Positions 42,416-55,625 of a stretch of DNA of 64,000 nt are shown here, in pieces. The notes beneath the pieces were generated by a model, which saw only the letters and a program-made list of their open reading frames with translations, did not search any database and was not told the origin of the DNA. The position numbers were made by a program, and so were the translations under genes. The stretch is from Siphonodentalium dalli (taxonomy: Eukaryota; Mollusca; Scaphopoda; Gadilida; Siphonodentaliidae): NCBI GenBank assembly GCA_032622095.1, contig CP136061.1, positions 18,416,991 through 18,480,990 on the forward strand. The letters are read 5' to 3'. How positions within the stretch are numbered: position 1 is the stretch's first letter; every line of letters starts with the position of its first letter.

Positions 42416-44754
42416 AATGAGAAAATTCTTATGTTTCAATGCATGAATTCAGCTTCATCAGTCACAGTGACCTAAATAATTTCAGTAGTATCATGTCGGT
42501 ACTGATATTCCACTATTGTTAGCACATAGCGACTTATCATCGCACCTATTGTGCTTTTAAGTATAAAATCAGTAGGGTAGCATTTCTTTAGCGTTTCTCA
42601 CATAGTCTGAGGTCTTTCCCCAAAGCTAAGTTATGATTGCTAATATATGAACATTTTGTCATATTGTTATAAAAATGTGAGCACCTAAAACGTGCCACAG
42701 AATCAACAAAAAAATGAAAAACTACACATTATAAATAAAACTAAAATCTTCACAGTAAAAATGTGCACGGAGCACAGGTGGAACCGTGTTATGTTGGTTA
42801 TGATCATTCATTTTCTTGACCTTTAGGTTGAGTTTTGTTTCTTTTGAAAAACATATCTTTATACAGGGTTTCCGCCAGGGGGAAATAAATGAGTCCGTAT
42901 TGGAGAAACACATAACGCGACGGGACGACCATGGTTCGTTCTGTCGGGCGAAAATTTTGTTATTTGACACTTAAAAGTAGCCATTTCCTTGCACCTGAGT
43001 GTCCCACAAAGCGATCCAAAGCTACATATATTATGCAAGTCGATCATTTCTGTGGGTGCATTAATTATGTTGATGGTATACAAATAATTAATCATGTAAT
43101 TACGTACGTATAAGACTGCCGTCTGATTGAATACTACATGTATATAAATAACGAGATACGAGTTACAGTGTTTACACATTTATAACTTGCAATAAGATAT
43201 AATGAATATAAACAATAAAAAGCATCTACGCATTGACCAATAATACCACGCAAGGAGAATTGAATAAAGTATTTTTTAGAATATCAAGTAGCGTCCGTGG
43301 AAATTAAACTGACAGGATTATGTACATGTATTCTGTCAATCGTAAAACTCTTTGTGTGCTGTGACGTCATACTGCAGGGTTTGTCTGGAGTATATTTTTA
43401 TAGCGGCGAAATACGAATGGTAGCGAAGTCTTTCACTCGGAACGCGTAGCTTGTTCAATAGTCTGTACAGGCCAACAACTGACGATCGACCGCAGCTATA
43501 GAACAGAGTTTTAGCCAACGTTCTATAAAATATAATTGAGTTTCGGCTGGAAATGTGAACATCTGCGTCGTTGATTGTGCTTGGGGACACAGGCGAGACA
43601 ACGAAACTATTATTGACTTACTTTGACTTTATCTCCATATTGGGGGGGGGGTATGTGTTTGTGTTTATCCTCCATGCGTGTAATGGCTCAAATGAATGGT
43701 GTTGTCACTATGAATTTGCGCTATAAAGACAGGACAGGTTCCGTATTATTGTGAAATAAATCACTTTGGGATTTTGTTGAGTGTGCATGGCAATATACGC
43801 ATAATAATCAACACACGTAGAGAATCACATGTTTTTTTCAGGAACTTCACTGACATCGAACTCAAAACAAATGATAATACAGCAATAAGATAAATGATCA
43901 ACATTGAGTAGTTTCATCCACGAAAATCCCGTGCATAAAAATGTCCCGACTCAGCAATTGTGTGTTCTTTGATCCAATTATGTAATTGTACGATAGGACG
44001 GGGTCTTCGAGTCTGAGTAGTTTCATCCATGGAATCCCGTGCACAAAAACATCAGTACTCAACAGTCCGGCATTCTTTGATGTTACCGCGACATGTATTA
44101 CGCTGTATCTAATGTCGCTATTTGACCCGCTTTTTCACCAGTATTCTGTTTAACTCCCGTTGCAGCCAAAAATTTGTTACGACATATTGCTACTGGCATT
44201 TGGTACATGCATGAATCAAACAGATCATCTGCGAGGGGAATGGGTCCGTGTGACGGACACGCAGCCGGCCTGGCGGAACTCCTGCTTTATAGTTCAGCTA
44301 CAGAGATTAAGTAATTTGGGCACAAATTTAGCATTTTCATCTATCTCTATATACTCTCACACGCCTGGCTTACTGGCATTAAAGAATTTGTGATTCAATC
44401 TTCACCACAGTACTGCACAGTAGGGATCTTTAACGTGCGCACAATGTTGTACATGGGACAGCCATTAGCATTGACTCCCGACTGAGAGTGTGCCAAGCGT
44501 AATGTCATCCCTAGTCATGATATTACGAGACAAATTAGGAGAGGAGGTATGACATTCGCCAAGTACGTATTTTGTCTGAGATTCTTTTACTTCTGGAATC
44601 GTTCTCAGAGCATTGTTTGTGGCATCGATGCATTCGATGGTTGATTCGTGTTGCCCAATGCCCATGGTACAGGGAATTCAGATGGCGACAAAAAGCATGA
44701 CCGATAATATGTAAGATTTGAACCATCAACCGTTCTGAAGGTGTAGTCATACAG
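42416..44754. other. No gene recognised; ~100 bp duplication at 43915-44085
   Basis: Upstream of the visible WASHC4 exons. A segment with GAGTAGTTTCATCCA and AATCCCGTGCA occurs twice about 105 bp apart (43910 and 44013). 44400-44470 has GGGATCTTTAACGTGCGCAC, a phrase I associate with dispersed invertebrate repeats. I found no convincing first WASHC4 exon. Confidence 0.4.
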
Positions 44755-47485
44755 GATGACGGTACATATGTATTATTCTCAACCCAAAAGGGTTGTTTTA
44801 CGGTATTGCGTAAGCGACGCAAGTATAGTTGTGACGTCAGTAATTTATATACCCCATCAACATGAAAAAATTGTTTTTACATCTGGGCGATTCAGACCTA
44901 CAATGTATGGGGCCTTATGGTGGCCGCCATGTTGGAATAGAATTGACAAATTAATAAAACGAATTTATTTTTCTTCTTCGATCAGCCTCCCCATAGCAAC
45001 ACTATTAAATTTGAAACACAAAATCAACCTTATTCAAAATTAAATGCTTAATGTGGATTTATCTGACACGGGCGCATAGCATTCGGCAAACCTCGCCAGA
45101 TTCCGTACCGTTAAAGTTTGAAAATTACGTCCCCTGGCAGGCCATAGCAACGTTGGAAATGATGACGTAATTTCTTTACAAAATGGTGGCGCTCTCTTAT
45201 TTGCGAAATTTGAAATTGCTTGTTATTGTTATCGCTCGTATTATAAATGTACAACGGTATCACAGCACGTAAGCGTTAAGAACAAACGAGAAAGCACAAG
45301 CGAAGATAGCACAACGATCCCATTACTGGAATGACTTTAGAGTCAAAGAAGTCAAAAGAAGAAGAATAACAACAACACTAGAAGTAGAAGAACTTGTTTT
45401 GAACTTGGAAGTTTAAAAGTGAAAATCAGTCAGTCGGAAAGAAACTCAATTACGAATCTGTGACTGAAAAAAATATGAAAATGAAGGTCACTGGAGTGAA
45501 ATGTGGACTGGTCTGTGCAGACTGATCACCACAGCGATTTGACTTGTTCTGTTATTGTTCAGTTTTAAGTTTGTTTTCACCTGGACTGGTTAGACTTAGA
45601 GTTGCAACTGCAAGCGGCAAATTGTTCAGTCTACTAACTAACTACTTCTCTAAATAGTAAATTTAATTGTTAATATCTAACACTGTCAGGTGAAGCCTCA
45701 ACTTGGGTCAAGGAAATCAGAAAATGGACATTTTACAGCTGACTGATTTACTCAGTATAGACAGTATAGTTCAGTCATGAACCGTTGAACGTAGCACGTA
45801 GCTGGAACTTGTGGAAGCAGTATTCGATGAAAGCGGTCATGTGGCCTTCTAATCTAATAATATTAGGATTGTATTAGTCAATTTAGTGATTACAGATTAG
45901 TAAATTTAGTTATCAACAACTTCAGGCTCAGCCTCACCCACTCACTGTGAATGTGACTCAGGTCAAAATTTAATTCTAGCCATCTACAGAGCAGTCAACA
46001 CACAGATGTAACAAACATGTAAAGCCCAGTGAATTGGTGACTAACAAAGTGAGTCGTTTATCTTCTTGTTGAGTGAAGGAAAAGAAGAACATATCCCAAT
46101 CCCACTTGGTCTCAGCACACTGCAGAGTTCATGCAGTGACTGGTGAGAGGATATGCTTCTGGGCCAACTTTCCATCTGTGTGTATGAATTCTGTTTCCTG
46201 TGATGGACACATCAAGTTAAATATAATAATTATAATGCACGGTGATTAGTTTTAGCATTCTCACATATTAAATAATTCATTATTTTAACACTGTGTTCTT
46301 GATTTAAACCTTAAGCATTAAGCGGGAGCTTGACCAGCATGGCTAGCATATATATTAACTAGTGGCTATTTGTGGAAAAATTATTAAATATAGCCCTGCG
46401 TACTTACTATTGTCGACTTGACACATTGGGATTGGAATAATATGTATGCTAAATATAATAATTCCAGGCCAACTTAGTTGAACTGTCACGACCTTCTTGT
46501 TATACATATACATGACTAATGAGGCAATCATATAAATGTTAAATTTAGTAGCATTTTCTCAGACCATGCCATGAATATCTATGTATCTATGCCCATCAAG
46601 AATGATATATTCCATCAGTAAAAAGTTTTTTCTGTTGCGATAGGGAAGTAACTAGTACAGTTAATAAATTATGAAGTACCTTTCATTAATAATGTGTGTC
46701 ATAGAATGTGAAGATCCAACTTTGAAATGGCAAGATTTAAATGACTTTGTGGTGGATTTTTCTTTGCGTCCCTCATACTATATAAATGTCATTCCTCATG
46801 GGCAATTATTAAAATGTTTATATACTATCAGATGCCTAACAATAGTGTCAGCATGTGCCGCATGATTAGTAATTTCAGATAAAATTCTCAACGATCATTA
46901 AGTTTTTTCGCATAGAGACATATATAGAATTAAATTTAAATAGAATTAAATTTCCATCAATATTGTTAATTTCAGTCTAGGTCTCCGCTATCACTATTAT
47001 TGACCATCACAATGCTTAGACATCTGAGAGTACGATATAAGCTCACAAAAGTCATGAACAAGCATGCAATCTCGAGCTGGGACCACCCTTAATACTTGTT
47101 TCTCATCATCTACTTCACAGAAGGGGTCACCCCTAAGTAGTAACCGTATAGCAAACACACCGAACATACCACTATTGCACAATGACATCAGTTTGTTTGA
47201 TCTAAATTATTTAGCCCCAAAACAATAGTCATTTGGCAAATTATCTCATTCCTTTTCGAAGTGCTGTCATCTACTGAAGTTGGATCCTACCAGGGCCATA
47301 AATTATGTCTCAGTGAGTCATTGTGTCCCATCCATGTAAATCGCTGAAAGTCAAGCATACATAAACCTCTATAAATAAATCAGATGTGGCTATGTGAAAT
47401 ATGCAATAAATCCCCGTTTTCATAAAAATGTATTCAGTATTACTAGTATATGTAAATTTATCCAATACAGATATTTTTCCCTTGA

Positions 47486-47925
47486 AGGTCCTCAATCCGA
47501 ATCAATAGTCCCCATATCATCAGATTCCAACAATAAGAAGATTTTTTGAAATGCCGCTTCAGTTGACAGAATTAATTGCTCGAAAATAATGCTAACTGCA
47601 GTCAATTATGGCATAAAATTGACAAAAACCAGTAATTTATCAACTTTTTGCTCAACGAATATTGCTGGTTTGTCAAACATCTGACACACACAAAAAAAAA
47701 CCAGTTGATTTTAGAGTTATCCATCTCCATCTGCAATTTGGTCAGAGAAAGTATTCTCGTCTGCTGTTTGCTGGGCCACGTAAAATTAAAATGATAGATT
47801 TTAAAAATCGGTATCTGATCACTCTGAGCTTTGATGTTGTGGGTTCCTCGACTTGAATCAAATATTTTTCACCTCCGAAGTCAAGGAAATAGTAATCTGC
47901 GAGGGTTAATTCGGATTGAGTACCT
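47486..47925. mobile_element. TTAA-target element, 440 bp, with empty site in copy B
   Basis: Ends AGGTCCTCAATCCGAAT and ATTCGGATTGAGTACCT. Flanks TTGA at 47482-47485 and TTAA at 47926-47929. The paralogous site in copy B (about 59460) reads TTTTTCCCTTAAAATTGC with no insert, proving a TTAA target. Related fragments at 48560-48825 and 50505-50790. Confidence 0.9.
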
Positions 47926-48559
47926 TTAAAATTGCAAAAATTAAATTAAATAATTTTGCCTTGAAAATTGGTTGCTTGGCCAGATTCAACCTTTACCTGA
48001 TGATTGCATTTTGAAGAAATATAGTAACATGTGCTATATGGCTAATATCTCTTGACTGGCGCCATGGATATTGGTCTGGAAATTAGAGAAATGTTAGAGG
48101 CAATATCTCACTCTGACCCATGTGACGGCCATGTCTAACTGTGGCCCACATTCCCACATTCCTCTATATCTGGTGCTGCAACATATTCTCGTGCAAATAG
48201 GTTTATTTGTACCTAAATAGTCACATATGTTCATATTGTTTTTATTTATTTAAATTTGTTTGAATAAAAATTTAGAATAACTAATATACACTCTGCCAGG
48301 TCACCCTGAGTCACCACACCAAATTTAGTTGAAATCTGAGCACCAATATTAACAAAGACATGTTGGTCTCAACTTTACTCCAGTCTTATATATGTATATA
48401 TAAACAGTCGAATGAAACATGTATACATTTATTGATGGACGTGTCATGGACTCTTCATACAGGATCAGGTTCAATATTCCGAAGGGTCGCTATTCCAAAG
48501 GTTCTTATTAAGAAGGTTCGCTATTCTGAAGGTATGCTATTCTGGGCGTATTTAACCAG

Positions 48560-48825
48560 AAAAGATGGACAACTCTAATACCAACTTACCAAGTAGTTAT
48601 TATTACCACGATTTTACAGTTATCCATCTTTATCTGGGAGACCGCCCGTTTGACCTCGTCCTGGCACGATTAGGCCCAGAAACAATAAAAATAGCAAACT
48701 GCAAAGATCGATATCTAATTACTCTGAGCTTTGATGGGTGGGTTCGACACTAATCAAATATTTTTTTCCCACCGAAGCCAAAGAAAGAGTAATTTAGCAG
48801 CGTCTTATCGGATTGAGTACCTTTA
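48560..48825. mobile_element. Fragment of the same TTAA-target family
   Basis: Shares TTACAGTTATCCATCTTTAT, ATCTAATTACTCTGAGCTTT and the right end CGGATTGAGTACCT followed by TTAA at 48826. Copy B lacks it at the corresponding GTTTTAAGTTATTTCC site near 61159. Confidence 0.75.
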
Positions 48826-49165
48826 AGTTATTTCCTTCATAAAAAGAGTCTTATGATAAAGAACCCTCTCAATACTTTAGAATATAGATAATAGAATGAA
48901 ACTTCAAAATAACAAGTTATAAAAACCTTCTGAATATTGAGGAATATAGAGAACCTTGGGAATAGCGAACCTTTGGACATAGAGTGACATGTCGCCGTCC
49001 TACGGTCCATACGCACTGGCGTGATCGTGATTCGTATATCCCAAGTTGGCCAGAAATAAAGACACTCCTATGAAACATACATTTATCATTTTATAGATGG
49101 ACGTACGTGTTTTGGGTTGTCCATACGTACTGACGTAATCATATTAAGTCTACAGTCATACTCAT

Positions 49166-50504
49166 GATACATGTACTGCATGACTATCGAAGGCATATAG
49201 CTCAGAGGTCAGCCCACAAACAAACTGACCTATCTGCTCCTCAGTTAGCTTATTATTGTAAAATTAGACTCATGCCTCTTTCGTTGAATTATCAAAACGC
49301 TAATATCCAAATTCAACTACAATAGTTAAATCCAACTGAAATATTTGAATCAGGATGTACAAGGCAGGCTGCATGAACATTCGGAAAGTGGGCGTGTCAT
49401 TTTGATTATTCGCGTACTATTTCGTGGTTTGTGATCAAATAATCGCTTCATAGCACATCCTACTATTAGTAGAACAGACAGATAATCTGATCAGTCTTAA
49501 ATATAGGACGTACTAAGAGAACCGTCGTCAAACTTGTCGAACTCCCAACCAGAATTGTCACTGGTAGTGACCATTTTGAAAATTTCTCACTGTCACGTGA
49601 TTAGAGTTGGTCGCCGCAAGTAGGCGCCGATATTGCGCTATGGTGCAGAACAAATGCGGTACGGTATCGGATAATTCGTTCCATCGCCATAATATAACTT
49701 CTCCGTTGCCATTTGAATATAATGTTCGCTTTAGTTCAAGTTCAATCCCCAGAGAGACCTATTCGTCAACAAAATTCGAAAAAATATTGCCAGTGCTTCT
49801 TCAGCATGGAACAACGAAGAGCGTTCATTGTAATTACTGATAGGCTTAACAATAAAGAGCGTTTTCGTATGTGAGAAAATTTAAACGACTGGAAAATTTG
49901 TATCATACAGATCACATTGCCTAATGTGCTCTATGTTATACAAATTATGTCTGTAGATCAGAATTGTGTGTAATTATCGAACTATACATCCCAAATAAGA
50001 CGACACCGGACTTAGGACATGTTTAGGGGACACATAAACATAAAATTTCCCCACCAATGAATCCCTAGCAATCCTTAGAGCCGCTCTTGTATAATATATG
50101 TGTCTGTTTGTCGTCTGCTCATTTCCCATGAACATATCCCTCTAAATGAACAATACACAATTCCAATGTCTACTTTTTAACTGGATGGGAGAATCCATTT
50201 AGCAAAGACATGTTTAAAGTAATTTAATCATCAAGCAGCAAATTACAAATATAGCAAGCCCTAGGCCTACTTGATTTCCCTATCAGGTTCCGAGAATCAA
50301 GATATAAGAATAAAATACATGAGTTCATATTGCTTTTCAGAAAGATTCCTTAACTTAGGAGTTACCAGCGGAAAACCAATCCAATTTAAAACTCCAAGTA
50401 GAAAAGGGCCCACATGTATTGTTGACATGTGGATGTCACATTTTGTCATTCAATAAGGGTTTATGTTCAATGTATGTAGTTATGTAGGGCTGCAGTAACA
50501 CATG
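49166..50504. other. No gene recognised
   Basis: Single-copy-looking AT-rich DNA. 50144-50215 resembles the right part of the truncated MITE at 37870-37941 (TTTTTAACTGGATGGGAGAA). Confidence 0.4.
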
Positions 50505-50790
50505 GTCAAATGGGCGGTCTTGCGGATGAAGATGGATAACTCTAAAACCAAGTGTTAATAACCACTTGATTTTAGAGTTATCCATCTTCATCCGCAAGAC
50601 CACCCATATGACCACGTTTTTCTGGTCCACTTATTACTGCAGATCTCGAGAAACAACAAACTTCAAAAATCGATATCTGATCACTCTGATCTTTGTTGGG
50701 TGGGTTCCTCGACTCGAATCAAATATTTTTTACCCCTGAATCCAAAGAAATAGTAATTTAGGAGCATCTGATCAGATTGAGTACCTTTAA
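50505..50790. mobile_element. Palindromic relative of the AGGTCCTCAATCC family
   Basis: An inverted repeat pairs GATGAAGATGGATAACTCTA (50526-50545) with its complement at 50574-50593 around CAAGTGTTAATAACCACTTG. Right end ATTGAGTACCTTTAA as in 47925. Confidence 0.72.
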
Positions 50791-51189
50791 ATGTTAATAA
50801 CACTAAACAGTCAGTGCATCGTCTATTGTTTTGGTGCAAGTTTGTACACGTGTATAATTTGTATTATGTTAGTTGATTGGAGAGATGGCTCATAAAGCAG
50901 CCCACAAACAGTCGGAGTGTTGATTTTTTAGGGAAAATATTTCTCAATACGTCTTTTGTTACAACCATTTTGAAGCCTCACAATTCATGTGTCCCGCATA
51001 TAAGGGGACATCAACACCAAGCAACAGTTTATTATAAATGCTATCCCAAAAATTATAAATCCATAAACAAAATTGTCACAATGAAGAGATTCCGCCCAAT
51101 AAAGGCCAAGTCTTCTGCTGACACAATGACAAAAAATTAAAAGAAGCAAAAAGTGCACGACAGCATGTGATACCGAGTTATCTAGAAAA

Positions 51190-52330
51190 AGTTCCCTGTG
51201 AACATTGTCCTGCCAACTATATATTCAATGTCAGCATGATACCGATTCATCTAGATGAGTTCACCGAGCCATCTATACCAGTTCGTTGTGAACATATTCC
51301 TGCCGTTATATTCAATGTCAGTCTGATACCGAGCTATCTATATCAGTTCTTTGTGAACATTTTCCTCACCACTGTTATATTCAATGTCAGCCTGATACCG
51401 AGCCATCTATATCAGTTCCTTGTGAACATTTTCCTGACCATTGTTTTATTCAATGTCAGCCTGATACCGAGTCATATATATGAGATCATTGTGAATATTT
51501 TCTGAAAACATCTAGATGAGTTTATTGTGAACATTTTCCTGACCACTGTTTTCTTCAATGTCAGCCTGACACCGAGCCATATATATCAGTTCCTTGTGAA
51601 CATATTCCTCACCACTGTTATATTCAATGTCAGCCTGATACCGAGCCATCTAGGTGAGTTCATTGTGAACATTTTCCTGGCCACTGTTATATTCAATGTC
51701 AGCCTGATACGGAGTTATATATATGAGTTCACTGTGAACACATTCCTCACCACTTATATTCAATGTCAGCCTGATACCGAGTTATCTATATGAGTTCATT
51801 GTGAACATATTCCTCACCACTGTTATATTTAATGTTAGCCTGATACCGAGCCATATATATGAGTTCATTGAGAACATTTTCCTGGCCACTATTATATTCA
51901 ATGTTAGCCTGATACCAATCCATATATATGAGTTCATTGTGAACATTTTCCTGGCCACTGTTATATTCAATGTCAGCCTGATACGGAGTTATATATATGA
52001 GTTCACTGTGAACACATTCCTCACCACTTATATTCAATGTCAGCCTGATACCGAGTTATCTATATGAGTTCATTGTGAACATATTCCTCACCACTGTTAT
52101 ATTTAATGTTAGCCTGATACCGAGCCATATATATGAGTTCATTGAGAACATTTTCCTGGCCACTATTATATTCAATGTTAGCCTGATACCAATCCATCTA
52201 TATGAGTTCATTGTGAACATTTTCCTGGCCACTGTTATATTCAATGTCAGCCTGACACCGAGCCATCTATAGATGAGTTCATTGTGAACATTTTCCTGAC
52301 CACGGTTATATTCAATGTCAACCTGATACC
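51190..52330. repeat. 67-69 bp minisatellite with higher-order 270 bp duplication
   Basis: About 17 units containing TTGTGAACATTTTCCTG, TATATTCAATGTCAGCCTGA and ACCGAGCC. A four-unit block at 51721-51920 is repeated almost exactly at 51991-52190 (offset 270 bp). Frames of 60-112 codons on both strands are by-products; stops interrupt them and there is no coding bias. Confidence 0.93.
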
Positions 52331-52869
52331 GAAAAAAGTGGCCGCAGAGACTCCAGACAAGATGGCGTCCATCATGGCGGCCATTTTTTTTATATGCACC
52401 AGGTCTCTTTGATGGCCGTTATAGTAAAGATGATATCATATGCGGTCTTGTTTTCTATGCTAATATACGTTATGCTAATATACAACCCTTACAAATTAGC
52501 CAAAAATTCGACACCAGAATCCAATATGGCGGCCAAGATGGCCGCCGAAATGTGAAAATATGCTATTTTTCTGACATTTCACCACCTTTCGTTTGTCTCT
52601 GTGGGAAAATATTGGCATTTTGGAATGATGTTATACATGTATCGTATAGCAGAGTCATTGGTGAACACATGGGACCGACCATAATATACATTCATTGTGG
52701 GATATGTTTGTCGGATATCACGTTTTCCCAAATGCCGGTATAATAGGTCAAAGCCGAATCAACGCTAATAACGTGATGTAATGTTTCGAATCAATGAATG
52801 TTATTGCTATCATAACAACACATAGACGTTATACACCTGAAAAACTCTAATGCATGTATGTGGTGGACA

Positions 52870-54260
52870 AATACCTACCAGCCAGTATTGGCAAAATTTA
52901 AATTTTCATTAAAACATAGCTGCTAAAACTGGTTAACCCTTTACCCAACAAACCGGCCAAATAAAGCTTCAACAGCCTAAAATATCTTCGGTCTGTCTCA
53001 ATAGAACCATACAAATATGGATATCATTGGAACCGGCTCCTTGACCACATTGTGATGGTTACAGTTATGCCGTGTGCCAATGCATTCTCTTATATATGCG
53101 AGTCGACCATAGGTCGCCTCGCATATATAAAAGAATGCATTGGCCTAAAAAAAATCTTTTTTTAACACTTTTTACAATTTTTTCTTACATTCTTTAACAA
53201 TTTTATAATTTTTAATGTGTTAAGCCAATGCATTCTCTTATATATGCGAGGCGACCTATGGTCGACTCGCATATATAAGAGAATGCATTGGCACAGGGCC
53301 CTTCTGTTGGGTAAAGGGTTAAACTGTCTTTTGGACTAAAGGAGATATGTTCTCAGTGGTATGAGCCATAACAATAAAAGAACTATTTTTTTTTGCAAGT
53401 TTGGGGTCCCCAAAAATGCGAGATGCAACACACCAGCATACCTTCCTGCAAATGTTTTACAATCCCCATGTTTCGCGGACCAGCATTCGGTGTCAGTTTT
53501 GTCACCAAGTTTGTCTGTACCGAATAATGTAAGGCAATACAATATTTGCAATTTTCTTACTATAATTATGTTCTATCGTTTTTATAAACATCGTTTCGAT
53601 TAAAAGTTATCCATCAGACTCTTTCTCGTGAAATATTGAACCGTGGCATGTATTCCATTGTCCCCCATTGGATCTTATCGGATATTTACAGTATTGGCGT
53701 CCTCAGTGACAAAATTAATACCTCTCAGCCAGTATTCGCAAAATTTAAATTTTCATTAAAAAACATAGCTGTTAAAACTGGTTAAACTGTCATTTGGACT
53801 AAAGGATATACGTTCCCAGTGGTATGGGCATTTATGTGGTTTGGTACCAAAATTAGCAACATTTGGGGGGCGGTGGGTGTAAAAAATTGGGACTAAATGT
53901 TTTTGTTTGTTTGCAGTTTTGGGGTCTCCAATAATGCCTGATGCAACAAACCAGCATACCTCCCTGCAAATGTCCCCTGTGTTACGGGGAATTATTGGGG
54001 ATATTTGTGACATTCATATTTTCTCCAAGGCTTTCGCGGACCATCATTTGGTGTCAGTTTTGTCACCAAGTTTGTCTGTACCGAATAATATAAGGCAATA
54101 CAATATTTGCAATGTTCTTACTATCATTATGATCTATCGTTTTTATAAACATCGTTTCGATTAAAAGTTATCCACCAGACTCTTTCTCGTGAAATATTGA
54201 ACCGTGACATGTATGCCATTGTCCCCCATTGGATCTTATCGGATATTTACAGTATTGGCG
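52870..54260. repeat. Tandem segmental duplication (~0.5 kb unit), two copies
   Basis: Copy 1 (about 52875-53700, including a MITE) and copy 2 (about 53725-54260) share GCAAAATTTAAATTTTCATT, ACATAGCTG-TAAAACTGGTTAA, TTTGTCACCAAGTTTGTCTG and GGATCTTATCGGATATTTAC. Copy 2 has an extra ~75 bp. Function unknown. Confidence 0.9.
52937..53318. mobile_element. TTAA-flanked double-hairpin MITE (subfamily A), full length
   Basis: 382 bp between TTAA at 52933-52936 and 53319-53322. Ends CCCTTTACCCAACA and TGTTGGGTAAAGGG. Copy 2 of the surrounding duplication shows the empty site AAAACTGGTTAAACTGTC at about 53775-53792, so the MITE inserted at a single TTAA after the duplication. Confidence 0.95.
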
Positions 54261-55160
54261 TATCAGACACTGAAGACTAAGAAGTGGAGACCTTGGAATG
54301 CCCGTGACCCAGATAGAGAACTGTTGTCTAGTTTAAGCCGCACATTTATCCTCCTCGTAAAATTATGCCGATATTATAGACCCATTTGGTCTCCTACAGA
54401 TGGCACCACCACGTTCTATAGCGGACAGGCAGACAGACAAACATTCGAAAATATAGACAAAAGACGAAAGGAGTGTCGCCTAATGCGATGCGTGACTCAT
54501 TTTCCAGTTACTACTGAAGTAGTTCAATTGTGGTTATTAGGGCTGTATAAAGGGGACGGTAGAATGCAATAGTATAGTCCGTTTGCACAATAGCCTGGCG
54601 AACACTTTCAGTTAGTATTAGATGCACATTTGGTTGTTTCAGTTATCAGTTTCAGTTCACCAACATCATGCATCTCATAGTTAACATGCATAAGGGATAT
54701 GAGTATAAAACGATGACTATTGAGATCCTACTTGTCAGAACCCCGAATATATATGGAGCTCAAAATATTTATGGCAATGTCTTCTCTTAGAAAAAAAAAT
54801 GGAAATAAACATAAGTCATGCATTTGATGTCTCAAAAAATTTACTAATAAAGAGATGTCTACCAGAAAACATTTAGTCAGAACTAAATAACTAGCATGTT
54901 TCGGACTCGAACATGACCACAATTTAAAAATAAATACCCTACGTGACTGGGATGTAACAGTGTTTTATGACCCTCCCCTGGCTATAGTTCGTAAGTCAAA
55001 TCTGACATTTCAAGTTTTGTTGCAGCCCCCTCGCATTTTTTATTTCTATATATGTATCAAAATGACGGACGTCATCTACCGGGCGCGATACTAATCTACT
55101 GTTGTAAAAGTTGTCCAAAGGTAATAAGAGTCAATGGAGACTACGCTGAGCCCCGACATC
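54261..55160. other. No gene recognised
   Basis: A 122-codon open frame (54204-54572, plus) begins inside the duplication and lacks any motif I know; I do not call it a gene. The rest is AT-rich. Confidence 0.4.
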
Positions 55161-55161
55161 A

Positions 55162-55625
55162 ATATGTGACCCGCCATATCAAATCCAGTCGTAAGTCGGG
55201 ATTTTTTTACCCTGTGCCAATGCATTCTCTTATATATGCGAGTTGACCATAGGTCGCCTCGCATATATAAGAGAATGCATTGGCCTAACAATTTTTTACA
55301 ATTTTAATAATTTTTTCTTGTATTCTTTAACAATTTTATAATTTCACCCATACAGAGCCCCAGACAAACATGAGCAGACGACACTCTTCTATATGCTTCT
55401 ATATATGTGTGGGGTTCCCTGCAGGGAATGGATGTTTTTTTTATTTTATGTCCTAAAAATTGTAAGAAACATTTATTTAAAAAAAATGATAAAAACATTG
55501 TTAGGCCAATGCATTCTCTTATATATGCGAGGCGACCTAGTATACTCGCATATATAAGAGAATGCATTGGCACAGAGTAAAAAAATCCCGACTTACGACT
55601 GGATTTGATATGGCGGGTCACATAT
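55162..55625. mobile_element. Double-hairpin MITE with different TIRs (TGTGACCCGCC type)
   Basis: Inverted ends of about 60 bp (TGTGACCCGCCATATCAAAT ... GTAAGTCGGGATTTTTTTAC) enclose the same two CAATGCATTCTCTTATATAT hairpins found in the TTAA families. The centre holds an unrelated segment (55340-55450, CAGAGCCCCAGACAAACATG). Confidence 0.85.

Larger units (their letters stand above)
44755..49165. repeat. Segmental duplication, copy A
   Basis: Collinear with copy B (56640-61490). Shared blocks include GTTGTTTTACGG...AAGCGACGCAAGTATAGTTG (44790 and 56665), GCGCATAGCATTCGGCAAAC (45071 and 58081), CAGTCGGAAAGAAACT (45432 and 58350), CATACCACTATTGCACAATG (47165 and 59138) and TTCCTTCATAAAAAGAGTC (48832 and 61168). 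Copy A carries its own TTAA insertions. No gene recognised in it. Confidence 0.9.

Noticed and set aside
43336-43590. 84-codon minus-strand frame as WASHC4 first exon
   Set aside because: No resemblance to known SWIP N-termini and no donor in the phase needed by visible exon 1.
51167-52272. Frames with a repeated ~23-residue peptide
   Set aside because: Minisatellite; frames are broken by stops and shifted by unit-length variants, with frames equally open on the other strand.
54204-54572. 122-codon plus-strand frame as a gene
   Set aside because: Begins within a non-coding duplication, has no recognised motif and no supporting context.
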